DNA from: an uncultured Piscinibacter sp.
GTDB lineage: Bacteria > Pseudomonadota > Gammaproteobacteria > Burkholderiales > Burkholderiaceae_C
Direction: 5' to 3'
Assembly (NCBI RefSeq): GCF_937952055.1
Contig: NZ_CALFYO010000019.1
Span: 124,001 to 188,000 of the forward strand
DNA: 64,000 nt
Shown: one piece after another, positions 39,737 through 49,700 of the stretch
How positions within the stretch are numbered: the first letter of the stretch is position 1
Layout: each line of letters starts with the position of its first letter
The notes under the pieces: generated by a model
What the model saw: only the letters and a program-made list of their open reading frames with translations
Databases searched by the model: none
Told to the model about the DNA's origin: nothing
Translations under genes and position numbers: made by a program

Positions 39737-40204
39737 CTAGCGAAGCGCCAGCGGCAGTGCGGTCTTGTAGCGCACCTGCTTGAGTGCGAAGCTGGAGCGG
39801 ATCTTCTCGACCTCCTCCATCGGCGAGAGCTGCTCGATGATGAAGCGCTCCAGCGCCGCCATGTCGGGCACCGCCACGCGGATCAGGTAGTCGGCGTCGC
39901 CGGTCATCAGGTAGCACTCCATCACCTCGTCGCGGGCGCAGACCTTGGCCTCGAAAGCCGCCAGCGCAGCGCGCGTCTGTTGCTTCAGGCTGATCGAGAT
40001 GAAGACGTTGAGGTGCAGGCCGAGACGCTGCGCGTCGAGCAGCGCGACGACCTTGCGGATCACGCCGTCGCGCTCCAGCGCCTTCACACGCGCCAGGCAG
40101 GGCGAGGGCGAAAGGCCGACGCGCCGCGCCAGTTCCACGTTGGACAGGCCGGCATCGGCCTGCAGTTCGCGCAGGATGCGCAGGTCGGTCGCGTCGAGGT
40201 TCAT
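39737..40204 (-). CDS. Lrp/AsnC-family regulator
   Basis: The 155-residue protein begins MNLDATDLRILRELQADAGLSNVELARRVGLS, an AsnC-type helix-turn-helix. The RAM effector domain follows, with YLMTGDADYLIRVAVPD as the ligand-binding loop. It is divergent from a homodimeric E1 alpha-keto acid dehydrogenase, with a 117-bp shared gap. In Pseudomonas putida an Lrp-type regulator (MdeR) controls an E1 homologue (MdeB), so an equivalent pairing is likely here. An amino acid would be the expected effector. Confidence 0.9.
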   Translation of the reverse strand: MNLDATDLRILRELQADAGLSNVELARRVGLSPSPCLARVKALERDGVIRKVVALLDAQRLGLHLNVFISISLKQQTRAALAAFEAKVCARDEVMECYLMTGDADYLIRVAVPDMAALERFIIEQLSPMEEVEKIRSSFALKQVRYKTALPLALR

Positions 40205-40321
40205 CGTGCTGGATCGGAGAGGGTCCTCAGCATTTTCTGCCGAATATCCTGACTGGCACCAGCGCTTTCGGTCACCCATGCCGACCCCGCGCGCCTACAG
40301 TGTGCGCATCAGGAGAACCGC

Positions 40322-43021
40322 ATGAGCGACACGTCCATCCAGCAGCAGCTCGCGCTGACGGCGCCTCTCACCGACAGCGACCCGCAGGAAAGCGCCGAAT
40401 GGCGCGACGCACTCGTGTCGCTGCTCGACGCGGCCGGGCCGCAGCGCGTTCGCGAGGTCATGGACATGCTCGCCGCCATGGCGCGCGCACCCGAGGTCGG
40501 CTGGCAGCCGGCGCCGGGCACGCCCTATGTCAACACCATTCCCGCCGCGCGCCAGCCCGCCTTTCCCGGCGACCTCGCCATCGAGGAGCGGCTCGCCTCG
40601 CTGATGCGCTGGAATGCGCTGGCCATGGTGGTGCGTGCCAACCAGGCGCACGGCGAACTCGGCGGCCACATCGCCAGCTATGCCAGCGCCGCCGACCTGT
40701 TCGAGGTCGGCTTCAACCACTTCTTCCGCGGCGGCGAGGCGGGCGACCTGGTCTTCTACCAGCCGCATTCGGCGCCCGGCGTCTACGCCCGCGCCTTCCT
40801 CGAGGGCCGGCTGAGCGAGGACGACCTCGCCCACTATCGCCAGGAGATCAGCGCAAAGCAGCGCGGCGCGCGCGGCCTGTCCAGCTACCCGCACCCCTGG
40901 CTGATGCCGGACTTCTGGCAGTTTCCCACCGGCTCGATGGGCCTCGGGCCGATCAGCTCGATCTACCAGGCGCGCTTCATGCGCTACCTGCAGCACCGCG
41001 GCCTGCAGGACACGCGGCAGCGCAAGGTGTGGGGCGTGTTCGGCGACGGCGAGATGGACGAGCCGGAGAGCATGAGCGCGCTGACGCTGGCCGCGCGGGA
41101 GAAGCTCGACAACCTGATCTGGGTGGTCAACTGCAACCTGCAGCGCCTGGACGGCCCGGTGCGCGGCAACGGCCGCATCATCGACGAGCTGGAGGCGCTG
41201 TTCGCCGGGGCAGGCTGGCGCGTCGTCAAGCTGGTGTGGGGTTCCGACTGGGACGGCCTGTTCGCGCGCGACACCGAGGGCGCGCTGGCGCGTGCCTTCT
41301 CGCGCACGGTGGACGGCCAGTTCCAGACCTTTGCCGCCAAGGACGGCCGCTACAACCGCGACAATTTCTTCGGCCAGGACCCGGCGCTCGCCGCCCTGGC
41401 GCAGGGCCTCACCGACGAGCAGATCGACCGCCTCAAGCGCGGCGGCCACGACCTGGTGAAGATCCACGCCGCCTATCACGCGGCGCTGCACACGCGCGCG
41501 AAGCCGACGGTGATCCTCGCGCAGACCAAGAAGGGCTACGGCATGGGCGACGCCGGGCAGGGGCGCATGACCACGCACCAGCAGAAGAAGCTGGAGCGGG
41601 CGGACCTGATCGCGTTCCGCAACCGCTTCGACCTGCCGCTGACCGACGAGCAGGCGGCTTCGCTGCAGTTCTACAGGCCGGCCGACGACAGCCCGGAGAT
41701 GCGCTACCTGCGCGAGCGCCGCGCGGCGCTCGGCGGCGTCGTGCCGGCGCGGCGCAGCGCGGCCGCCGCAGTCGCCGTCCCGCCGCTGGCGCGCTATGGC
41801 GAGTTCGCCGTGCAGGCCGGGGGCAAGGAGATGAGCACGACGATGGCCTTCGTGCGCATGCTCACCGGCTTGCTGAAGGATCCGCAGCTCGGTCCCCGCG
41901 TCGTGCCCATCGTCGCCGACGAGGCGCGCACCTTCGGCATGGCCAACCTCTTCAAGCAGGTCGGCATCTACTCCAGTGCGGGGCAGTGCTACGAGCCCGA
42001 GGACATCGGCTCGGTGCTGAGCTACCGCGAGGCCACCGACGGGCAGATCCTGGAAGAGGGCATCAGCGAGGCCGGCGCGATCAGCAGCTGGACCGCCGCG
42101 GCGACGAGCTACTCGGCGCATGGCCAGGCGATGCTGCCCTTCTACATCTACTACTCGATGTTCGGCTTCCAGCGCATCGGCGACCTGATCTGGGCGGCCG
42201 CCGACCAGCGCTCGCGCGGCTTCCTGCTCGGCGCCACCGCCGGCCGCACCACGCTGGGCGGCGAGGGCCTGCAGCACCAGGACGGCTCCAGCCTGCTGCA
42301 CGCGGCGGCGGTGCCCAACTGCCGCGCCTACGACCCCTGCTTCGCGGGCGAATTCGCGGTCATCCTCGACCATGGCATGCGCCAGATGATGGAGCGGCAG
42401 GAGGACGTCTTCTACTACGTCACGCTGATGAACGAGAACTACGCCCAGCCCTCGCTGCCGGCGGGCGTGGAGGGCGACCTCGTGAAGGGCCTGTACCGGT
42501 TCGCGCAGCATGCGCCGAAGCAGGCCAAGGGCAGGGTGCGCCTGCTCGGCTCGGGCGCGATCCTGCGCGAGGTGATCGCCGCGGCCGAGCTGCTGGCGCA
42601 GGACTGGGGCGTCGCCAGCGAGGTGTGGAGCGCCACCAGCTTCAGCGAGCTGGCGCGCGAGGCGCGCGAGGCCGAGCGCTTCAACCGCCTGCACCCGACG
42701 GAGCCGGCACGCCGGAGCCATCTGCAGCGATGCCTGGACGGTGACGAACCGGTGATCGCCGCCACGGACTACGTGCGTGCCTGGCCACAGCTGGTCGCCG
42801 CCCACCTGCATGCGCCGTTCACCGCGCTGGGCACCGATGGCTTCGGCCGCAGCGACACGCGCGCCGCGCTGCGCCGCTTCTTCGAGGTCGACCGCCATCA
42901 CGTCGTGCTGGCTGCATTGACGTCGCTGCGCGAGCGGGGCCTTGTCGATGCGGCCACCTGCGCCGAGGCCATCACGCGCTATGGCATCGCGGTGGAGGCC
43001 GAGCCTTCGTGGAACGCCTGA
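40322..43021 (+). CDS. homodimeric E1 alpha-keto acid dehydrogenase (AceE/MdeB-like)
   Basis: The 899-residue protein is colinear with AceE (about 890 residues). The thiamine-diphosphate motif runs from GVFGDGEMDEPES to VNCNLQRLDGPVRGNG. YFN-type segments such as RDNFFGQDPALAAL and the C-terminal LGTDGFGRSDTRAALR are also conserved. It decarboxylates a 2-oxo acid and would pass the acyl group to a lipoyl E2. No E2 or E3 gene lies nearby and an Lrp regulator is divergent, unlike the main aceEF operon. An accessory enzyme for an amino-acid-derived 2-oxo acid, as proposed for MdeB with 2-oxobutyrate, is the better guess. ATCAGGAGAACC is its ribosome binding site. Confidence 0.88.
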   Translation: MSDTSIQQQLALTAPLTDSDPQESAEWRDALVSLLDAAGPQRVREVMDMLAAMARAPEVGWQPAPGTPYVNTIPAARQPAFPGDLAIEERLASLMRWNALAMVVRANQAHGELGGHIASYASAADLFEVGFNHFFRGGEAGDLVFYQPHSAPGVYARAFLEGRLSEDDLAHYRQEISAKQRGARGLSSYPHPWLMPDFWQFPTGSMGLGPISSIYQARFMRYLQHRGLQDTRQRKVWGVFGDGEMDEPESMSALTLAAREKLDNLIWVVNCNLQRLDGPVRGNGRIIDELEALFAGAGWRVVKLVWGSDWDGLFARDTEGALARAFSRTVDGQFQTFAAKDGRYNRDNFFGQDPALAALAQGLTDEQIDRLKRGGHDLVKIHAAYHAALHTRAKPTVILAQTKKGYGMGDAGQGRMTTHQQKKLERADLIAFRNRFDLPLTDEQAASLQFYRPADDSPEMRYLRERRAALGGVVPARRSAAAAVAVPPLARYGEFAVQAGGKEMSTTMAFVRMLTGLLKDPQLGPRVVPIVADEARTFGMANLFKQVGIYSSAGQCYEPEDIGSVLSYREATDGQILEEGISEAGAISSWTAAATSYSAHGQAMLPFYIYYSMFGFQRIGDLIWAAADQRSRGFLLGATAGRTTLGGEGLQHQDGSSLLHAAAVPNCRAYDPCFAGEFAVILDHGMRQMMERQEDVFYYVTLMNENYAQPSLPAGVEGDLVKGLYRFAQHAPKQAKGRVRLLGSGAILREVIAAAELLAQDWGVASEVWSATSFSELAREAREAERFNRLHPTEPARRSHLQRCLDGDEPVIAATDYVRAWPQLVAAHLHAPFTALGTDGFGRSDTRAALRRFFEVDRHHVVLAALTSLRERGLVDAATCAEAITRYGIAVEAEPSWNA

Positions 43022-43031
43022 ACGCCGACGC

Positions 43032-43511
43032 TCAGCCGCGCAGCCAGGCGACCAGGGCCTCGCCGGCCAGCGCGTCGGCGCGGCCGAAGCCGGCGACCAG
43101 GCGCGCCGCGAGCGGCTGCAGCGCGACCAGTGCGAAGTCGGCCAGTTCGAAGGTCACCGCGGCGTCAGGGAAACGCGCGAGGTAGGCAGCGCGCGCGGCG
43201 GCGTGCTCGGCCGTGTCGCGCGCCAGCGTGCGTGCCTCGGCCTGCAGCGAGATCCTCGGCAGCGCCTGCGGCGCCGTCGTCGCATCGGGCTCCGCCATCA
43301 CCAGCAGGCCCACGCGCGCATGCTCCTGCATGTCACGGGTGTGCGTGGCCAGCGCGCTGACGTGGAGGATCAGGGCCGTGTCGCCGGCCGGCAGCACGAA
43401 GGGCACCATCGACACCGCCGGCTCGCCACGGTGCAGCGTGGCCAGCGCGGCCACCGCCCGGCTGTCGAGCAGGCGGCGCAAGGTGCGCCGTGCCGCTTCG
43501 CGCTCGCTCAT
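43032..43511 (-). CDS. pyridoxamine 5'-phosphate oxidase-fold protein (HugZ-like)
   Basis: The protein is 159 residues from ATG 43511, the first start consistent with the fold; the frame is open to 43661. It has the split-barrel FMN-binding pattern: RRLLDSRAVAALATLHRGEP, then SMVPFVLPAGDTALILHVSAL, THTRDMQEHARVGLLVMAEP and a C-terminal VAWLRG. Relatives are flavin reductase-like proteins and HugZ haem oxygenases. The C-terminal DUF2470 haem-binding part of HugZ is not present, so haem degradation is doubtful. Confidence 0.82.
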   Translation of the reverse strand: MSEREAARRTLRRLLDSRAVAALATLHRGEPAVSMVPFVLPAGDTALILHVSALATHTRDMQEHARVGLLVMAEPDATTAPQALPRISLQAEARTLARDTAEHAAARAAYLARFPDAAVTFELADFALVALQPLAARLVAGFGRADALAGEALVAWLRG

Positions 43512-43715
43512 GCCTTCGCCCACCATGCCACCAGCGGCGGCGCGATCTTCGGCGTGCTGTCGTGGGCGTCGGTCATGCGGAGGCGATCGGAGCGACTTCG
43601 CCTGCAGCGTAACCCGGTGTCGGCGGGTCGCGCCAGCGCGTGAGCGCGGCGGGGTGGGCATCGGGGCGATGCGCTTCCCCCGGCTCGCTCGGCGGGGACA
43701 CCGGCGTGGCCACGC

Positions 43716-46700
43716 TCAGAACGGCATCGACACCTTGAGCGTGGCGGTGTGCCGCCGCAGTTGCGGGCCGAACAGGCCGCCGTAGCCCAGGCGCAGCACC
43801 GTGCCGCTGCGGTCGAGCAGATCGAGCGACGCGCTCACCTCGGCCAGCGTGCGGTCGATCTGGCCTTGCACCGTGAACGGCGCCACCGAGTCAGGCGCGC
43901 CCTGCAGCGTGGCCTGCGTCTGCGGCGAGGTGCCCGACAGCAGGCGCAGCACACCGACGCGCAGCGAGGGCCGCAGCAGCGAACCGTCGTCACGGCGCGA
44001 CTCGGCGCCGATCTCGAGCGCAGGCTGCAGCGTGGCGAAGTTCTGCGTCGCCGCGCGCACGCTCAGGTTCGCCGCGCCCGCGCCGCTTTCGTCGAAGCCG
44101 CGCCGCTCGACGCGGGTGACGCCGAGGTCGGCCACCGGGCGCAGGTACCAGCTGCCCTGGTCGAACAACTGGCCGACGCGCAGGTGCGTGGCGAGGAAGT
44201 TGACGCGCTGCGTCGAGCGCGCCGTGACGTCGCCGCTGGGCAGGTCGACGGCACGCCAGGCCTGGTAGCGGCCGCTGCCGCCGGCGAGCGAGGCTGACCA
44301 GGTGGTGCCGCCGCGCTGGTGCTTGAGCATGCCTGCGGCCTGCCACTGGTCGCCGCGATGGCCGGCCAGGCCGTCGCTGTGCACGATGCCGTGTTCGATG
44401 CCGGCGGCCCCCCCGGCATGCCAGCCGGCCGCGATCTGCCGCTGGAAGCCGCCGGAGACCCCGAAGGTCTTGCGCTCGAAACCGAGATGATCGCCGGTCT
44501 GGTCCTGGCGCAGCGTGCTCATGCCGGCCCACAGCCAGTCGCACTCGCCCTCGCGCACGAAGTGCGCCTCGCCTTCGGCGACACGGCAGCTCAGCAGGCT
44601 GTCGCTGAACTGCAGGCTGGACAGCAGCGAGGTCGTCGCCAGTGCACCGTGCGGCTCGGGGCTGAGGCGGTCGTAGGCATTCGCCAGGTCCTCCGCCTCG
44701 GGCAGCGCGAACAGCGCCGTGGCCAGCGGCGAGAACTCCGCCGTGCCGCCGGCGCTCTGGATGTCGTTGACATGCGCGCCGACGCGGCGCTGGTTGTCGT
44801 TCAGGCCGGCAACGTCGGAGAAGTCGATGCGGTACTGCAGCCGCACCGCGGTGCCGGTGTCGACGAGCGCGTAGTTCGCCACCGCCGAGCGCGCGGACTC
44901 GATCGTCAGCCCCGACGATGCCGTGCCGCCGGCGGCCGACACCAGCGTGATCTGCGTGTCGGCCGGCACCGGGTTCGTGACGTGCAGCAGCAGCTCGCCG
45001 TCGAGCCTGGCGCTGCCGCTGACGTCGATGCGGTCGGCCTCGGCGGCCATCGCGTCGAAGTCGATGTCGAGCTGGCCCTGGCTGCCCTGCACGAGGTCTC
45101 CGTCCAGCACGCTGGTCAGGCGACGGCCGGCGCCGCCAGGCGCGAGCAGGCCGTCGTTGCTCAGCGTGTTGCCGCTGCCGAGGCGCAGCTGCGTGCCGCT
45201 GTACAGGCCCGCGCCGGCGAGGTTGTCGAAGGCGTTCGCGCCGCTGCGAAGGTCCACGTTGCCGACGATCAGGCCGGCGTTGCGCACCGTCTCGCCGCCG
45301 ACCGTGCCGGCCACCGCGAGGCCGTCGATGCCGGCCAGGCTGGTGACTGCGCCGCGGTTGTCGAGCAGGTTGTCCGCACCGTCGAGGAAGCGCACGCCGG
45401 CACCGCCGCCGGCGCCGCCCTGCACGGTCGCACCCTCGATCAGCACGCGGATGTCACGACCGCCGTCCACGCCGATGCTCTGCGCGAGGATGGCGTCGGC
45501 GTCGGTGCCTGACACGGCGATGCCCGCGCCGCGCAGCGTCACGCTGACCATGCCGCCGCGGCCGGCGTAGGCGCCGCTGCTGCTGCCACCGGCGCTCTGC
45601 GCAAAGATGCCATGGGCGCGTGCGCCGCCGGTGACGATGGCGCCGTCGTGTGTCACCGTGACGTCGCCGCCCGAGCCCGAGCCGCCGACGCTGCCGAAGA
45701 AGGCCAGCCCCGAGCGATCGCCGGCCGCGCCGCCGCCGCCGCCGACGCTTTGCGCGAGGATGCCGATCGAGCGCTCGCCTTCGGTGACGAGCGTGCCCTG
45801 GCTGTCCACCGTCACCGCCGCGCCATTGCCGGCGCTGCCGCCGTTGCGACCGAAGCCGAAGCCCAGGCCGATCGCGTCGATGCCGCTGAAGCCGCCGGCC
45901 ACGCTGCCGGCCTGGCCGCCGCCGCCGCCGACGCTCTGTGCGTAGATCGCGTGGGCCTGGTCGCCCGCGGTGTCGATGCGGCCGCTGTGTACCACTTCCA
46001 CGGCGCCGCCCGAGCCGGCCGCGCCGCCGGCGCCGCCGATGACGAACTCGCCGAGCAGGCCGATCGCGGTGCCCACCGACTCGCCGCCGCCGCGGCCCTC
46101 CGCGTAGGCCTTGGCATCGCCGCCGCCCGCGCCGATGCTCTGCGCGAACACGCCGTGCGCGCCGAAGCCGAGCGTGCCGATGTCGGCATGGTTCTCGACG
46201 CGCACCTTGTCGGCGTCGGCGCCGCTGCCTTCGCTGGCGCCCACCGTGATCGACAGGCTGCTCGGGATCAGGCCGCTGGCATCCTTCTGGTCGAACGCGT
46301 CGTACAGCGTCTTCGCCAGCGCCACGCCGCCGAGCACGTTCTGCGCGCCGTCGATCCAGTCGCCGACCGTGCCGAGCACGCCCTGCGACACCGCGCCGCC
46401 GCCGCCGCCGACGCTCTGCGCGAAGATGCCGCGCGAGTAGGCGCCGCGGGTCTGGATCGCGCCTTCGTTGACCACCGTGACCAGGCCGCCCTTGTTGCCG
46501 CTGCCGCCGTCGCCGCCGACGTTGACGGTGAGGCCCAGCCGCGTGCCCTCGCTGTCCTTCAGCGGCAGCAGGCCGGTGGTCGACAGGCCGATCGTCTTCG
46601 CGCCGCCGCCGGTGCCGCCGCCGCCGCCGATGCTCTGCGCGAGGATGCCGTGCGAGTCGCCGCCGACGGTGTCGATGGTGGCGGCGTTGTTCACCGTCAC

Positions 46701-49700
46701 GGTGCCCCCGATGTTGCCGCTGCCGCCGGTGCCGGCGACGGTGACGTTCGCCGTCACCGTCTTCGCCTTCTTGTCCAGCTTGCCGTCGGCGCTGAAGCTC
46801 AAGCCCACCGCACTGCCGCCCTGGCCGCCGCCGCCGCCGACGCTCTGCGCGAAGATGCCGTGCGCGCTGTCGCCCAGGGTGACGAGCGTGCCGGTGAGCG
46901 CACGGTCGTCGCGGCCCACCGCCACGGTGCTGCCGAGGCCGCCGCCACCGCCCTGTCCGCCGACGGTGACGCCGATCTCGGCGCCGCTGCCGGTGGGCGC
47001 GTTGATGCCCAGCGTGATCGCCAGGCCGCCGTTGCCGCCGCCGCCGCCGATGCTCTGCGCCTGGATGGCATGTGCGCCGTCGCCGCGCGAGACGATGGCG
47101 CCGGTGCCGTCGACCTGCACCGCGCCGCCATCGCCGCCCTGGCCGGCATTGCCGCCGAAGCCCAGGTTGAGTGCATAGGAGCCGCCGATCGCCGCGGCGG
47201 CGGCCAGTCCGCCGTTGCCGCCGCCGCCGCCCACGCTTTGCGCGAACAGGCCCACCGCGCCTTCGCCGAAGGTGTCGATGCTGCCGCCGCTGGCAACCGT
47301 CACCGCCTTGCCGTTGCCGCCGCCTGCACCGGCGCCGCCGATGCTCAGGCTGCCCGCGCCCTTGCCGCCGCCGCTCGCGGCGATGCTCAGGCCGCCGTTG
47401 CCGCCGCCGCCGCCCACGCTCTGCGCCAGCAGGCCGTGCGCCCGTGCGCCAGCGGTGACGATCTCGCCGGCACTGTCGACCCATACCGCATCGCCGTCGC
47501 CGCCGCCCGCGCCCTTGCCGCCGATGCCGATCGTGCCCGCGCCGGTGCCGGCGCCGGACAGCGCGAGGCTGAAGCCGCCATTGCCGCCGCCGCCGCCGAC
47601 GCTCTGTGCGAACAGGCCGATCGCGCCATCGCCGGCGGTATGGATCAGGCCGCGCTGGGTGACGTTGACGTCGAGGCCGTTGCCGCCGCCGCCGGCGCGC
47701 CCGCCGATGCCGATGCTGCCGGCGCCGGTGCCCGCGGCCGACAGCGCGAGGCTGAAGCCGCCGTTGCCGCCGCCGCCGCCCACGCTCTGCGCGAACAGGC
47801 CGTGGGCATCGCGACCGAGCGTGGTGAGCGCGCCGTCGTGGTCGACGAGCACCGAGCCGCCGGCGCCGCCGCCGGCGCCGTTGCCGCCGATGTCCAGCGT
47901 GCCGGCGCCGGTGCCGCCGAACGCGGCCGACACGCTCAGGCCGCCGTTGCCGCCGCCGCCGCCCAGGCTCTGCGCGAACAGCGCCACCGCGCCCGCGCCC
48001 TCGGTGCCGATGTTGCCGCGCTGCGTGACGTCGACGAGGCGTCCTTCGCCGCCGCCGCTGCCGGCACCGCCCAGGCCGATGCTGCCCGAACCGGTGCCGG
48101 CGCCGCTGACCGCGACGCTGAAGCCGCCATTGCCGCCGCCGCCGCCGAGGCTCTGCGCGAACAGGCCGTGGGCATCGGCCTTCAGGGTGTGGATGTCGCC
48201 ATGGTTGTCGACCTCGACCTTGGCCGCGTCGCCGCCGGTGTCGCCGCTGCCGCCGAGATTGAGCGTGCCGGCGCCGGCGCCTCCGGCAGAAACGCCGATG
48301 CTGAAGCCGCCGTCGCCGCCGCCGCCGCCCACGCTCTGCGCGAACAGGCCGACGGCGCGCTCGCCGCGCGTCACCAGCAGGCCACGGTTCTCCACCGTCA
48401 CGGTGTTCGCGTCGCCGCCGGAGCCTCCCTTGCCGCCAAGCCCGAAGCTGCCGGCCGCCGTGCCGCCGAAGGCCGCCGAGACGTTGAAGCCGCCGTTGCC
48501 GCCGCCGCCACCCACGCTCTGCGCGAACAGCGCGTGGGATTCCGCGCCGCTGGTGTCGATGCCGCCGCTGTTGATGACTTCGACGATGCCCCCGGCGTTG
48601 CCGCCGCCGGCGCTGCCGCCGAGGCCGAGGCCGATCGCGCCGATGCCGCCGCCGGCGACGCTGAGGCTGAAGCCGCCGTTGCCGCCGCCGCCGCCCACGC
48701 TCTGCGCCTGCAGGCCGATGGCGCGCGCGCCGCGGGTGACGATGGTGCCGCTGTTGCCGACCCTCGCCTTCAGCCCCGCGCCGCCGATGCCGCCCTCGCC
48801 CCCCATCGCCAGCGACACGCCCACCCCGGCGCTGAACGCACCGGCGAAGGCGAAGCCGCCCGTGCCGCCGCCGCCGCCGATGCTTTCGGCGAACAGGCCG
48901 ACCGCCCCTTCACCCTTCGTCTCGATGCGGCTGGCATTGTCGACCTGCACTTCGCCGGCCGCGCCGCCGCCGCCGGCCTTGCCGCCCACCGCGAAGGCGA
49001 AGTCGGCCGCCCCGACGCCCACCGTGGTGGCCGCCGCGAAGCCGCCCGAGCCGCCGCCGCCGCCGATGCTCTGCGCGAAGATGCCGTAGGAGCGTTCGCC
49101 TTCGGTCAAGATCTCGCCGGCCGTGGTGTTGACGGTGACTGTCGATGCCGCGCCGGCCGCGCCGCCGCGGCCGCCGATCGCCACTGCCGCGATCGTGCCC
49201 ACCGCCACCGCGTTGCCGCCCTTGCCGCCGCCGCCGCCCACGCTCTGGGCGTAGATCGCGCTGGCGTCGGCCTGCGTGGTGTGCAACAGCGAGCCGCCGT
49301 GGCGCACCGTCACCGTGCCGGCGGCGCCGCCGCCGCCGCCGCTGCCGCCGACCGCGAACCAGCCGGTGCTCGAGCCGCCGCTGCCGCCGCCGCCGCCGAT
49401 GCTTTGCGCGAAGATGGCGTTGGCGCCGCTGCCGCCGGTGCTGATGCGGCCGTCGTTCGTCACGTCGACGTCGCCACCCGTGCTGGTGCCGCTGGCCGCG
49501 CCGCCGATCGCGCCGATGCCCGTGGCGCTGCCGCCGTCGCCGCCCTGGCCGCCGACGCTCTGCGCGTAGATGCCGCGCGCATCCTGGCCGGACGTGGTGA
49601 TCGTTCCCCGGTTGACGGCGAACACGTCGCCGCCGTTGCCGCCCTCGGCACCTCTGCCACCCAGCGCGACGATGCCGGCGCCCGTGCCGCCGGCGCCGCC

